Shown here piece after piece: positions 9,943 through 19,429 of a DNA stretch of 64,000 bases. This DNA comes from Bacteroides reticulotermitis JCM 10512 (GTDB lineage Bacteria; Bacteroidota; Bacteroidia; Bacteroidales; Bacteroidaceae), in assembly GCF_000517545.1 (NCBI RefSeq), contig NZ_BAIV01000016.1, positions 54,933 through 118,932 of the forward strand, in the 5' to 3' direction. The notes under the pieces were generated by a model. It did not search any database. It worked only from the letters and a program-made list of their open reading frames with translations, and was not told the origin of the DNA. The first letter of the stretch is position 1; each line of letters starts with the position of its first letter. Position numbers and translations under genes: made by a program.

Positions 9943-10054
9943 CTTCATAAAATGGAAAACTAAAATTGCTATCCCAACCCAAGTTTAATCAAAAAAACAT
10001 CTTTACTATACTTTTGGTTATCAGATCATTCCATCAAATACTCCTAGTCAAAAC

Positions 10055-10564
10055 TCATGCGAAATCTTTCAAATCTTGCTGCAACCGTTGACGAGTGAAG
10101 AATATGCGACTTTTTACGGTTCCAAGGGGAAGATTCAATCTTTCGGCAATTTCACGATATTTAAAGCCGGCGATATGCATAGAAAATGGTACGCGATATT
10201 CTTTCGGCAAGGAATTAACAACGCGATGCATCTCTTTCAAATCGTAAGAACTCTCGGTGTTGTCGAAACCGGAGCCTTGCGGAAGATTTAAATGATAAAG
10301 ATTATCGGTTTGGTCTACAAAAGTCTGATCACGCATAACTTTGCGGTAGTTATTTATAAATATGTTACGCATGATGGTATACATCCATCCCTTAAAGTTT
10401 GTATCCGGCGTATATTTATCTTCATTATCCAATGCCTTTAGTGATGTTTCTTGCAATAAATCATTCGCTTCCTCATGATTCGATGTTAACTTATATGCAA
10501 AACGAAACAGTTCATCTTGAACTCCTATTAAATCTTTTCTGAAACTCAAATTTTTCATACTCAA
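10055..10564 (-). CDS. ECF-type RNA polymerase sigma factor
   Basis: 169 residues. Region 2 lies at about 15-80 (EEANDLLQETSLKAL, FKGWMYTIMRNIFINNYRK) and region 4 at about 112-165 (LPKEYRVPFSMHIAGFKYREIAERL, then the helix-turn-helix LPLGTVKSRIFFTRQRL, given here as separate motifs). It has no region 1 or 3 and is of normal ECF length. It directs core RNA polymerase to a specific promoter set. No anti-sigma gene lies beside it, since the neighbour is a divergent DUF4251 gene, so its signal is unknown. Either ATG 10564 (MSMKNL) or ATG 10558 could be the start. Confidence 0.93.
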   Translation of the reverse strand: MSMKNLSFRKDLIGVQDELFRFAYKLTSNHEEANDLLQETSLKALDNEDKYTPDTNFKGWMYTIMRNIFINNYRKVMRDQTFVDQTDNLYHLNLPQGSGFDNTESSYDLKEMHRVVNSLPKEYRVPFSMHIAGFKYREIAERLNLPLGTVKSRIFFTRQRLQQDLKDFA

Positions 10565-10731
10565 ATACTTTTAATGTTAATATTCCGTTTCTTTCTCGTC
10601 AAGGGCAAGTTTACTGAAATTATTAGGATTTGAAGGGCTGAATTTTATCATACTTTAGGGGAAAAACTATCAAAAAACAGTTTTCGGGTGGTATTTGATA
10701 GTTTTCGGGCATACTTTCTTTTTATTTTTCT

Positions 10732-10739
10732 TAATTTTG
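10732..10739 (+). promoter_or_regulatory. -7 promoter element TAATTTTG for the DUF4251 gene
   Basis: Match to TAnnTTTG, 40 nt upstream of ATG 10779. It lies downstream of the longest possible ORF start (10695), so the shorter start is preferred. Confidence 0.5.
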
Positions 10740-10778
10740 GAAAGGAAAATAGGTTTCACTTTTAAAAATGTAACAGGT

Positions 10779-11279
10779 ATGAAAGTAAAAAATCTTAGAC
10801 TTATCACACTACTTATCTTATTACTTGGAGCAGTGGGTCTTTCCGCTCAAAGTAAAAAAGAAAAAAAAGAGCAGATGAAACTAGTTGTAAAAGAACTTCT
10901 TACATCAGAAAAATACAAAATTTACGCGAATACGGCTTTCCCCATGCGCGGGCGTTCAATTCCTTTGTCATCGCCTTATGCGCTTGAGGTCAGAAACGAC
11001 TCGGTAATTTCGTATTTACCTTATTTTGGACGGGCATACAGCATACCTTACGGTGGTGGTGAGGGGCTGGTATTCAAAGCTCCTCTAAAAGACTATATCA
11101 TGGAGCCAGGTAAGAAAGGAAGTTCTAAAATCAAATTCTCTGCACGCACGGCTGAGGATAAGTATGACTTCAGTATTTCGGTATTCGATAATGGGGCTGC
11201 CAGCATCGACGTAATGATGCAAAACCGCCAATCAATCTCTTTCAGCGGGGAAATGGATACGAAAACCGCTGAGAAATAA
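10779..11279 (+). CDS. DUF4251 domain exported protein
   Basis: From ATG 10779 the protein is 166 residues with a clean signal peptide (KVKNLRLITLLILLLGAVGLSAQ). The longer in-frame ORF from 10695 would put an odd hydrophobic leader in front and start before the promoter. The mature part fits DUF4251: KIYANTAFPMRGRS, LPYFGRAYSIPYGGGEG, a beta-rich C-terminus. The family is common in Bacteroidales and of unknown function, probably periplasmic. It is divergent from the ECF sigma gene, sharing a 214-bp intergenic region, so control by that sigma factor is possible but not shown. Confidence 0.8.
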   Translation: MKVKNLRLITLLILLLGAVGLSAQSKKEKKEQMKLVVKELLTSEKYKIYANTAFPMRGRSIPLSSPYALEVRNDSVISYLPYFGRAYSIPYGGGEGLVFKAPLKDYIMEPGKKGSSKIKFSARTAEDKYDFSISVFDNGAASIDVMMQNRQSISFSGEMDTKTAEK

Positions 11280-11296
11280 GTTATTCAATCATGTTT

Positions 11297-11334
11297 CCGA
11301 CGATCGGCCTGCGCCTTTCGTCGGATTTTTTATT
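11297..11334. terminator. Terminator after the DUF4251 gene
   Basis: The 7-bp stem CCGACGA (11297-11303) with TCGTCGG (11318-11324) is followed by A and six T. It sits between converging genes. Confidence 0.65.
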
Positions 11335-11338
11335 TATG

Positions 11339-11962
11339 TCATTTCTTATGGTCTTCATGCCCTTTCAGAATGGGTAGGCAGATCTGGTATTTCACAGCTA
11401 GGATGCGGGTGATGAATACCGAAATCCCTCCTGCAAGCTGACAAACATAGGGCTGCATACCGATGAAATCGCAGATCCAATAGGCTATGCCACCTATAAC
11501 GCAGGCAATGGCATAAATTTCTTTCCTGAAAATAAGGGGGATCTCATTAATAAAGACGTCACGAATGACTCCTCCCGCAGCTCCGGTAATGCTACCCATA
11601 ATAATAGCGACCCAAAAAGGATAGCCCAGTGAAAAACTTTTGCCGACACCGACTACGGTAAACAGGGCGAGTCCGATGCTATCGAATATAAAAAAAGTAT
11701 TATTCATGCGAATCAATACCTTTCCGAAAAGAATCACACAGCCTAATGCCAACGCAGTACAGACTAAATATATGGGGTCGAGCATCCAGGCAGGGGTAAC
11801 ATCAAGCAACACATCGCGAATGGTTCCTCCACCAATAGCTGTAGCCAGTCCTACGACATAGGCTCCAAACCAATCGAAACGTTTGGCGGAAGCTAGGCGT
11901 ATGCCGCTAATGGCGAATGCAAATGTGCCGATAAAATCAAGTATTTGAACGAAAGTAGGCAT
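11339..11962 (-). CDS. TRIC-like (UPF0126/YicG) integral membrane protein
   Basis: 207 residues with about seven membrane segments arranged as an internal repeat. Each half carries a glycine-rich signature: TAIGGGTIRDVLL (about 42-54) and TGAAGGVIRDVFI (about 126-138). This marks the bacterial TRIC/UPF0126 family, reported either as a potassium-type channel or as a glycine transporter in different organisms; the substrate here is not determined. The N-terminus sits a few bases from the upstream region of the divergent epimerase homologue. Confidence 0.88.
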   Translation of the reverse strand: MPTFVQILDFIGTFAFAISGIRLASAKRFDWFGAYVVGLATAIGGGTIRDVLLDVTPAWMLDPIYLVCTALALGCVILFGKVLIRMNNTFFIFDSIGLALFTVVGVGKSFSLGYPFWVAIIMGSITGAAGGVIRDVFINEIPLIFRKEIYAIACVIGGIAYWICDFIGMQPYVCQLAGGISVFITRILAVKYQICLPILKGHEDHKK

Positions 11963-12011
11963 AAATTTGTTTTTTGTCTACAAAGTAACGAATAAATTCC
12001 GTAAGAAACCG

Positions 12012-12019
12012 TACTTTTG
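12012..12019 (+). promoter_or_regulatory. -7 promoter element TACTTTTG for the epimerase homologue
   Basis: Match to TAnnTTTG, 29 nt before ATG 12048. It lies inside the longer possible ORF (from 11967), which argues for the 12048 start. Confidence 0.5.
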
Positions 12020-12047
12020 TTTTTCCAATATAGATTTAGAATACGAT

Positions 12048-13133
12048 ATGAAGATAACTATTGTTGCTGGGGCACGTCCCAATTTCATGAAAATAGCTCC
12101 CATCACACGTGCAATTGACAAGGCGCGTGGACTGGGTAAAAGTATTTCTTACAGACTGGTATATACGGGTAGAAAGGATGACACAAGCCTGGACGCATCT
12201 TTATTTGCCGATCTGGATATGAAAACGCCCGATGTGTATTTGGGTGTTGAGGGTAGTAACCCGACGCAAATGTCGGCTGCTATCATGATTGCTTTTGAAC
12301 AAGAACTAACAGAGAATCCGGTTCATGTTGTGCTTGTGGTAGACGACCTGAATGCCACGATGAGTTGTGCTATCGTAGCTAAAAAGCTAGGGGTGAAGGT
12401 AGCGCATCTGGTAGCGGGCATCCGCTCTTTTGATATGAATATGCCAAAAGAGGTGAACCGCATGATTACGGACGGGTTGTCGGACTACTTATTCACAGCG
12501 GGTATGGTAGCCAACCGTAACTTGAATCAAACGGGAACCGAAACCAATAATGTTTATTACGTAGGTAATATCTTGATTGATACCATCCGCTACAATCGAA
12601 ACCGGCTACTGAAACCGGTATGGTTTTCGGTACTGGGACTGAAAGAAAATGCGTATCTCTTATTTACACTCAATCGCCGTGCATTGCTCAACGATCCGGA
12701 CAACCTGCGTAAACTGATTGAAACAACTCTCGCACACGCGAACGGAACTCCGGTAGTTGCTCCTCTGCACGCTTACGTAAGTGATGCCATTAAAGCAATG
12801 GGTATCGATGCACCGAACTTTCACATTATGCCTCCGCAAAGTTATCTATGCTTTGGCTACCTGATGAATAAGGCGCAAGGGATTATCACCGACTCGGGCA
12901 ATGTGGCTGAAGAGGCTACCTTCCTGGGCATTCCTTGTATTACACTCAACACGTATGCCGAACATCCCGAAACTTGGCGCATGGGAACGAATGAACTGGT
13001 GGGAGAAGATTCGGAGGCACTTGCCAAGGCCATGGATACTTTAATGAGAGGGGAATGGAAGCACGGAGAACTGCCCGAACGCTGGGATGGTCGGACTGCC
13101 GAACGCATTGTGCAGATTTTGACGGAAGAATAG
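12048..13133 (+). CDS. Divergent UDP-N-acetylglucosamine 2-epimerase homologue, catalytic residues altered
   Basis: 361 residues from ATG 12048 (MKITIVAGARPNFMKIAP matches the family's GTRPE-like N-terminus). Two Rossmann-like halves are recognisable; the C-terminal half has PLHAYVSDAI and the nucleotide-site ITDSGNVAEEATFLGIP. Compared from memory with E. coli WecB, the HVEAGLR segment is HLVAGIR here (catalytic Glu117 becomes Val122) and TGHRRE is TLNRRA (catalytic His213 becomes Asn209); the aspartate (VVDD) and the Glu of PKEVNR remain. It may be inactive as a WecB-type epimerase, or act on another substrate. It is not next to sugar genes; the following gene encodes a DUF5686 membrane protein. 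Confidence 0.82.
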   Translation: MKITIVAGARPNFMKIAPITRAIDKARGLGKSISYRLVYTGRKDDTSLDASLFADLDMKTPDVYLGVEGSNPTQMSAAIMIAFEQELTENPVHVVLVVDDLNATMSCAIVAKKLGVKVAHLVAGIRSFDMNMPKEVNRMITDGLSDYLFTAGMVANRNLNQTGTETNNVYYVGNILIDTIRYNRNRLLKPVWFSVLGLKENAYLLFTLNRRALLNDPDNLRKLIETTLAHANGTPVVAPLHAYVSDAIKAMGIDAPNFHIMPPQSYLCFGYLMNKAQGIITDSGNVAEEATFLGIPCITLNTYAEHPETWRMGTNELVGEDSEALAKAMDTLMRGEWKHGELPERWDGRTAERIVQILTEE

Positions 13134-13206
13134 AACACTGTTTGCAAACAACAAAAAACGATGAGTAAAAAAAGTTATATAAACACACATCTTATCAGTT
13201 ATTTGC

Positions 13207-13214
13207 TAACTTTG
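13207..13214 (+). promoter_or_regulatory. -7 promoter element TAACTTTG for the DUF5686/rarA operon
   Basis: Exact TAnnTTTG match, 20 nt upstream of ATG 13235. Confidence 0.6.
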
Positions 13215-13234
13215 CAGCCTCTACTACGAACGTT

Positions 13235-15811
13235 ATGAAATTGAAATACAATAAATTAATCATTTTCTTTCTATTTGTATTCCTCGCTCCGCATGCTTTT
13301 GCGCAGCAGATTAAAGGACTTGTCACAGACTCTTTGACACATGAGCCACTCATGTATATCTATGTCTTCTACCAAGATAAACGGGATATTGGGACTGTGA
13401 CTAATATTGACGGAGAATACAAGTTGGAAGCCCGTAAGAACGGGGGAACGCTGGTTTTCTCGGCTGTGGGATACAAACCTCAAACGGTAAAGGTGGCTCC
13501 GGGGAGCCATACGGTTAATATCCAACTGAGCGCCGAAAACATTCTACTGAGCGAAGTGGTGGTGAAACCAACCAAAGAAAAGTATTCCCGTAAAAACAAC
13601 CCGGCTGTGGAGTTCATGAAGAAGGTGATTGAGCACAAAAAGGCTCAAAAGCTTGAGGAAAACGACTACTACCAGTACGATAAATACGAGAAAATGAAGA
13701 TGTCGATCAACGATCTGACACCGGAGAAGCTCGAAAGAGGGATATATAAGAAATACTCTTTTCTGAGAGATCAGGTAGAGGTTTCGGAAACAACCAATAA
13801 GCTTATTCTGCCAATATCGGTACAGGAAACGGCTTCTCAGACAATCTTCCGCAAATCGCCGGAAAACAAAAAGACAATTATAAAAGGAAAGAACTCGAAC
13901 GGAATTGAAGAATTCTTTTCGACTGGTGATATGTTGGGGACGGTGCTGAAAGATGTTTTTTCGGACGTTAATATCTATGACGATGAAATACGTTTGCTGC
14001 AACAACGCTTCGTCAGCCCGATTGGAAACAATGCGATTTCGTTCTACAAATTCTACCTGATGGATACGCTGATGGTTGATCGGAACGAATGTGTGCACCT
14101 TACTTTTGTCCCGCAAAACTCACAGGATTTTGGTTTTACGGGACATCTTTATGTCTTGAACGATTCGAGTTATGCGGTACAGAAATGTACGATGAATCTT
14201 CCTAAGAAAACAGGCGTAAACTTTGTGAACCGAATGGACATCATTCAGCAGTACGAACAGTTACCGAACGGTAACTGGGTTTTATCGGACGATAACATGA
14301 CTGTGGATATGTCGTGGAACTCAAATAAGACGTCGGGCGGTTTGCAGGTGGAACGAATCACGAAATACAGCAATTATGACTTTACTTCGATAGAGCCTCG
14401 CCTATTCCGTTTGAAAGGACCTATCATCAAAGAGGCGGATATGCTTTCGAAGAGTGATGAGTACTGGGCTAGTGTGCGCCAGGTGCCTCTCACGAATAAG
14501 GAAAGTACGATGGACCTATTCGTGAATCGCCTTGAACAGATTCCGGGTTTTAAATACATTATTTTCGGGGCAAAGGCGCTAATTGAAAACTTCGTGGAGA
14601 CGGGAACCAAAGAACATCCGAGCAAGGTGGACATCGGACCGATCAATACAATGATCTCGAGCAACTATATTGATGGAACACGCTTCCGCCTAAGTGCCAT
14701 GACTACGGCCAATCTGCATAAGCATTGGTTTATGAATGGTTATGTGGCATACGGTTTAAAAGATGAGAAATGGAAGTATAGCGGAACAGCTACTTATTCG
14801 TTCAACAAACGCGACTATGTGGTATGGGAGTTTCCGAAACATTTCATTTCGGCAACGTACAGCTACGATGTTATGTCGCCCATGGATAAGTTTCTGTTCA
14901 CGGACAAAGACAACATCTTCCTTTCGATGAAGACGACTACGGTCGACCAAATGTCATATATGCGTGACGCTACCATCAATTACGATTTAGAGACTCCTAC
15001 CGGATTCGGTGTGAAGGCAATGCTTCGCCATCGAAATGATGAACCGACCGGTAAACTGGAATACTTGCGCAACGATGCCGAACAGACAAGGGTGCACGAT
15101 ATGACGACTTCGGAAGCCAGTGTGACTTTCCGTTACGCTCCGGGCGAATCGTTTGTAAACTCCAAACAGCGTCGTGTACCGGTATCACTGGATGCGCCTG
15201 TTTTCACGTTAACACATGCAATGGGTTTCAAAGGGATATTAGGTGGTGAATACAATTTCCACCGTACCGAAGCCAGCATATGGAAACGCTTCTGGTTGTC
15301 TTCTTCTTGGGGTAAAATTGACTGTAGTATTAAAGCGGGTGCCGAATGGAATACGGTTCCGTTCCCACTCCTTATCTTACCGGAAGCTAACTTATCTTAT
15401 ATTACACAACGGGAAACATTCTGCCTTATTAATAATATGGAATTCCTGAACGACCGCTTCGCTTCAATGTCTGTATCGTACGACATGAACGGTAAGTTGT
15501 TCAACCGTATTCCGTTACTTAAGAATCTGAAATGGCGGGAAATGTTTCGTGTACGTGCGCTGTGGGGTTCGCTGACGGATAAGAACAATCCGTTCAAAAG
15601 CGATAATCCGGACTTGTTCCGCTTCCCTACTCGCGACGGTAAATTCACCAGTTTCGTAATGGATCCGAAAGTACCTTATATAGAAGGTAGCGTAGGTATC
15701 TACAATATATTCAAATTACTACATATTGAATATGTGCATCGTTTCACATACTGTGATAACCCGGGCATCAACAAGAACGGTATCCGCTTCATGGTATTAA
15801 TGGTCTTTTAA
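13235..15811 (+). CDS. Outer membrane protein: carboxypeptidase-like regulatory domain plus DUF5686
   Basis: 858 residues. A signal peptide (about 1-23, FLAPHAFAQ) is followed by a CarboxypepD_reg-like beta-sandwich (about 25-107: KGLVTDSLTHEPLMYIYV, GTVTNIDGEY, LVFSAVGYKPQTV), as in TonB-dependent receptor N-termini, and then a long DUF5686 region ending in a beta-barrel-like C-terminus with a terminal aromatic residue (MVLMVF). There is no TonB plug domain, so it is not a SusC-type receptor. It is probably an outer membrane protein of unknown function. rarA follows after 2 nt, so they are likely co-transcribed. Confidence 0.85.
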   Translation: MKLKYNKLIIFFLFVFLAPHAFAQQIKGLVTDSLTHEPLMYIYVFYQDKRDIGTVTNIDGEYKLEARKNGGTLVFSAVGYKPQTVKVAPGSHTVNIQLSAENILLSEVVVKPTKEKYSRKNNPAVEFMKKVIEHKKAQKLEENDYYQYDKYEKMKMSINDLTPEKLERGIYKKYSFLRDQVEVSETTNKLILPISVQETASQTIFRKSPENKKTIIKGKNSNGIEEFFSTGDMLGTVLKDVFSDVNIYDDEIRLLQQRFVSPIGNNAISFYKFYLMDTLMVDRNECVHLTFVPQNSQDFGFTGHLYVLNDSSYAVQKCTMNLPKKTGVNFVNRMDIIQQYEQLPNGNWVLSDDNMTVDMSWNSNKTSGGLQVERITKYSNYDFTSIEPRLFRLKGPIIKEADMLSKSDEYWASVRQVPLTNKESTMDLFVNRLEQIPGFKYIIFGAKALIENFVETGTKEHPSKVDIGPINTMISSNYIDGTRFRLSAMTTANLHKHWFMNGYVAYGLKDEKWKYSGTATYSFNKRDYVVWEFPKHFISATYSYDVMSPMDKFLFTDKDNIFLSMKTTTVDQMSYMRDATINYDLETPTGFGVKAMLRHRNDEPTGKLEYLRNDAEQTRVHDMTTSEASVTFRYAPGESFVNSKQRRVPVSLDAPVFTLTHAMGFKGILGGEYNFHRTEASIWKRFWLSSSWGKIDCSIKAGAEWNTVPFPLLILPEANLSYITQRETFCLINNMEFLNDRFASMSVSYDMNGKLFNRIPLLKNLKWREMFRVRALWGSLTDKNNPFKSDNPDLFRFPTRDGKFTSFVMDPKVPYIEGSVGIYNIFKLLHIEYVHRFTYCDNPGINKNGIRFMVLMVF

Positions 15812-15813
15812 CT

Positions 15814-17085
15814 ATGCAACCTTTAGCAGAACGACTACGACCCAGAACATTGGATGAATACATCGGCCAGAAGCATTTAGTTGGGCCAGGTGCTATCTTG
15901 CGCAAGATGATCGACGCAGGACGCATCTCTTCATTCATTCTTTGGGGACCTCCCGGAGTCGGAAAAACAACCTTGGCGCAAATCATCGCTAACAAACTGG
16001 AGACTCCTTTCTACACACTGAGTGCGGTAAGCTCCGGCGTAAAGGATGTGCGCGAAGTGATTGAACGTGCTAAAAGCAATCGCTTCTTTTCACAAGGTAG
16101 CCCGATTCTTTTTATCGATGAAATTCACCGCTTTAGCAAATCGCAACAGGATTCTCTGTTGGGAGCCGTGGAACAGGGTACGGTAACGCTGATCGGTGCT
16201 ACGACCGAGAACCCGTCTTTTGAGGTGATACGCCCTCTCCTATCTCGTTGCCAACTATATGTGCTAAAATCTCTTGAGAAGGATGATTTATTGGAACTGT
16301 TGGAACGGGCTATCGTAACCGATTCGGTTTTGAAGGAGCGAAAAATCGAATTGAAAGAAACTGCGGCTATGTTACGCTTTTCGGGTGGAGATGCCCGCAA
16401 ACTGCTGAATATTCTGGAGCTTGTAGTAGAATCGGAAGGTGAAAATACGGTGGTAATTACCGATGATAAAGTGACGGAGCGTCTGCAACAGAATCCATTA
16501 GCCTACGATAAAGATGGGGAGATGCACTACGACATCATTTCGGCTTTCATTAAATCAATCCGGGGAAGTGATCCCGACGGTGCGATCTATTGGTTGGCGC
16601 GAATGGTTGAAGGGGGCGAAGATCCGGCTTTTATTGCTCGCCGACTGGTTATTTCCGCCTCGGAGGATATCGGATTGGCAAATCCGAATGCCTTATTACT
16701 CGCAAATGCCTGCTTCGAAACGCTGATGAAGATCGGATGGCCGGAAGGAAGAATTCCTTTGGCTCAAACGACGATTTATCTGGCTACAAGTCCTAAAAGC
16801 AATTCAGCTTACTCTGCCATAGATGACGCGTTGGCCTTGGTACGCGAAACGGGTAACTTACCTGTTCCTCTGCATTTGCGAAACGCACCAACCAAGCTAA
16901 TGAAACAGCTCGGTTATGGAGATCAATATAAATATGCGCATAGCTATGAGGGCAATTTCGTTGAACAACAGTTCTTACCGGATGAGGTGAAGAACCGACG
17001 AATCTGGCAACCTCAGAAAAATGCTGCCGAACTAAAGCTTGCGGAACGAATGCAACAACTTTGGGGCGAACGGTACAAAAAGTAG
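15814..17085 (+). CDS. rarA: Replication-associated recombination ATPase RarA (MgsA)
   Basis: 423 residues, the normal length. It opens with the family N-terminus PLAERLRPRTLDEYIGQ. The AAA+ core has Walker A GPPGVGKTT (45-53), Walker B FIDEIHRF and sensor 1 IGATTENPSFE; the C-terminal region carries the clamp/tetramerisation signature (DPDGAIYWLARM, ASEDIGLANP). RarA acts at stalled replication forks together with SSB and clamp-loader proteins. It starts 2 nt after the DUF5686 stop. Confidence 0.96.
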   Translation: MQPLAERLRPRTLDEYIGQKHLVGPGAILRKMIDAGRISSFILWGPPGVGKTTLAQIIANKLETPFYTLSAVSSGVKDVREVIERAKSNRFFSQGSPILFIDEIHRFSKSQQDSLLGAVEQGTVTLIGATTENPSFEVIRPLLSRCQLYVLKSLEKDDLLELLERAIVTDSVLKERKIELKETAAMLRFSGGDARKLLNILELVVESEGENTVVITDDKVTERLQQNPLAYDKDGEMHYDIISAFIKSIRGSDPDGAIYWLARMVEGGEDPAFIARRLVISASEDIGLANPNALLLANACFETLMKIGWPEGRIPLAQTTIYLATSPKSNSAYSAIDDALALVRETGNLPVPLHLRNAPTKLMKQLGYGDQYKYAHSYEGNFVEQQFLPDEVKNRRIWQPQKNAAELKLAERMQQLWGERYKK

Positions 17086-17133
17086 CTGCGGCATAATCGA
17101 AACTCAAATGAAATACACTAACAACACACTTAT

Positions 17134-18090
17134 ATGAAAATAGTAGTTTTAGACGGCTATGCCGCCAATCCCGGTGATTTATCCTGGGAAAGTCTGAAAG
17201 TTCTAGGAGATTGTACCGTTTACGAACGTACAGCTCCCAACGAAGTTCTGAAACGTGCTGCAGGGGCGGAAGCTATCCTGACTAATAAAGTGGTAATTAA
17301 CGCTGAGCAGATGGATGCTCTTCCCGGTTTGAAGTACATCGGTGTACTGGCCACCGGATACAACGTTGTGGATACAATTGCCGCCAAAGAACGAGGCATT
17401 GTAGTTACCAACATCCCAGCTTATAGTACCGATTCGGTAGCGCAAATGGTATTTGCCCATATACTGAACATTGCCATGCAGGTAAAGCATCATTCGGATG
17501 AGGTACGCAAAGGTCGCTGGACTCACAATGCAGATTTCTGTTTCTGGGATACACCTCTCATGGAGCTACGCAAAAAGAAGATTGGCTTGGTAGGATTGGG
17601 ACACACCGGTTATAATACGGCTCGTGTGGCGATAGGCTTCGGTATGCAGGTATTCGCATATACTTCTAAGTCGCACTTCCAGTTGCCTCCCGAAATCAAA
17701 AAGATGGAATTGGACGAACTCTTCAGTGAATGTGACATCATCAGTTTGCATTGTCCGCTGACTACAGAAACGCATGAGTTGGTTAATGCACGTCGTCTGG
17801 CTCTGATGCAACCTTCAGCGATTCTAATCAATACCGGACGCGGACCGCTCATTAACGAACAGGATCTGGCGAACGCTTTGAACAACAACCGTATTTACGC
17901 CGCCGGTGTAGATGTGTTGTCCACAGAACCTCCTCGCGCTGATAACCCGCTGCTAACAGCTAAAAATTGCTACATCACTCCGCATATTGCCTGGGCTACT
18001 ACGGAAGCACGTGATAGATTGATGAATTTGGCAATTAGCAACCTGCAAGCATACATTGCCGGAAAGCCTGAAAACGTTGTAACCAAATAA
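17134..18090 (+). CDS. D-2-hydroxyacid dehydrogenase (NAD-binding)
   Basis: 318 residues. The N-terminal catalytic fold includes NKVVINAEQMD and VLATGYNVVDT; the NAD domain has GLVGLGHTGYNTAR. The catalytic set is present: Arg in NTGRGPLINE, Glu in DVLSTEPPRADNPLL, His in ITPHIAWAT. It resembles glycerate (hydroxypyruvate) dehydrogenase more than phosphoglycerate dehydrogenase, since there is no ACT domain. It reduces a 2-oxoacid such as hydroxypyruvate in the cytoplasm. It lies 48 nt after rarA and ends just before a strong terminator. Confidence 0.9.
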   Translation: MKIVVLDGYAANPGDLSWESLKVLGDCTVYERTAPNEVLKRAAGAEAILTNKVVINAEQMDALPGLKYIGVLATGYNVVDTIAAKERGIVVTNIPAYSTDSVAQMVFAHILNIAMQVKHHSDEVRKGRWTHNADFCFWDTPLMELRKKKIGLVGLGHTGYNTARVAIGFGMQVFAYTSKSHFQLPPEIKKMELDELFSECDIISLHCPLTTETHELVNARRLALMQPSAILINTGRGPLINEQDLANALNNNRIYAAGVDVLSTEPPRADNPLLTAKNCYITPHIAWATTEARDRLMNLAISNLQAYIAGKPENVVTK

Positions 18091-18145
18091 GGTTATTATT
18101 GATCCAAACAGAAGGTTATTTTAAAAAGCCTTCGCTATTATAAGA

Positions 18146-18185
18146 AACTCCCCCGCTACAGCTTGTTGTAACGGGGGAGTTTTCG
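18146..18185. terminator. Strong bidirectional terminator
   Basis: The stem AACTCCCCCG...CGGGGGAGTT (18146-18155 with 18173-18182), extended by TACA/TGTA across one bulge, is followed by T. It separates the converging dehydrogenase and cydB. Confidence 0.85.
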
Positions 18186-18260
18186 CATTATACTTTTGAG
18201 ACAGTCTCTATCTTATGAATCAATGACCGGACAGAATATCCGAATGGATTGATTCGATTC

Positions 18261-19403
18261 TTAATAGGAGTGTCCACCTTTATTCATCTCTTCTTCCGTA
18301 ATTTTATGACGGTCTAAGCTTCTCCATGCGTAGAAGATGTAAGCGATCACAAATGGAACCATAATGGAAACATAAGCCATCGTCTTCAATGTAAACTCGC
18401 TGGAACAGCTATTTGCCAATGTCAGCGAACTTTGCAAATCGGTACTCGACGGATAGAATGCTGTGTTATTATATCCTGCAACCAAGAACAATGCAAGAAC
18501 TGTAAACACGGTACCAATACCTGCAAACCAAATTCCTTTCGTGAACTTATCTTTCAGAATCGTTTTACCGATACCAAAGAGTACCAATACCACGCCGATC
18601 AGGAATAGAATCAGAATAGCAGGCATTTCAATGAAATTGGTGAAGTATTTATAAGGCTGCATATAGACTTGCAACGTATCCGGATTGACAGCGAACCCTT
18701 CGGCGAACAAGGTACGAATGACAAAGGCTAAAAAGAACACAAGGAATAAACCTGCGTTCACAACCAAAGCACGACGACATTTGTCTGTGAAGGTTTTGTC
18801 TACGATATTGTTTATGAAATAAAGGATTCCCAACACACGCGCAAGGAAGAAGACAGCCACGCCGAGAACCACATTCCAAATGTTAGTCAAGGCATCGAGT
18901 CCATGCCATCCATTCCCCCACTGGCTGATAACCGGCATCAGGGTATCGGTCATATTGGCTTTATTTACGTAAAAATCGGAGCCTGTGAAGAAGGTAGCCA
19001 CAGCACCTCCCAGCAATACGGGACCTACTACGCCATTAATAACCAAAAAGACTTGATAGGTTTTCTTTCCCAATAGATTGCCGGCTTTACTCTGAAACTC
19101 GTAACTCACAGCTTGCAGCACAAAGCTGAAAAGGATGATCATCCAAAGCCAGTAAGCTCCACCGAAGCTGGTACTATAAAACAAAGGGAATGAGGCGAAG
19201 AATGCTCCACCGAATGTGACCAATGTGGTAAAAGTGAACTCCCATTTCCGCCCGGTCGAGTTGACCATCATCTTGCGTTGAGTTTCGGTTTTGCCTAAGC
19301 TAAACAGCAATGAATTCCCTCCCTGCACAAATAATAGGAACACAAGAATGGCTCCTAGCAAGGAAACGACGAGCCACCAATATTGTTGAAGATATATATA
19401 CAT
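18261..19403 (-). CDS. cydB: Cytochrome bd ubiquinol oxidase subunit II
   Basis: 380 residues with about eight or nine membrane helices. Family features include the first helix WWLVVSLLGAILVFLLFVQGG-like segment, NSTGRKWEFTFTTLVTFGG and the terminal cytoplasmic tail. Together with CydA it forms the high-affinity terminal oxidase that takes electrons from quinol to oxygen; in Bacteroides it supports growth at nanomolar oxygen. It lies 26 nt downstream of cydA in the same operon. Confidence 0.95.
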   Translation of the reverse strand: MYIYLQQYWWLVVSLLGAILVFLLFVQGGNSLLFSLGKTETQRKMMVNSTGRKWEFTFTTLVTFGGAFFASFPLFYSTSFGGAYWLWMIILFSFVLQAVSYEFQSKAGNLLGKKTYQVFLVINGVVGPVLLGGAVATFFTGSDFYVNKANMTDTLMPVISQWGNGWHGLDALTNIWNVVLGVAVFFLARVLGILYFINNIVDKTFTDKCRRALVVNAGLFLVFFLAFVIRTLFAEGFAVNPDTLQVYMQPYKYFTNFIEMPAILILFLIGVVLVLFGIGKTILKDKFTKGIWFAGIGTVFTVLALFLVAGYNNTAFYPSSTDLQSSLTLANSCSSEFTLKTMAYVSIMVPFVIAYIFYAWRSLDRHKITEEEMNKGGHSY

Positions 19404-19429
19404 AATAATTAAGTATTAGGGTTCAAGGA

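Noticed and set aside
13544..14116. 190-codon minus-strand ORF inside the DUF5686 gene
   Set aside because: Shadow of the real plus-strand frame; composition and motifs support only the plus strand.
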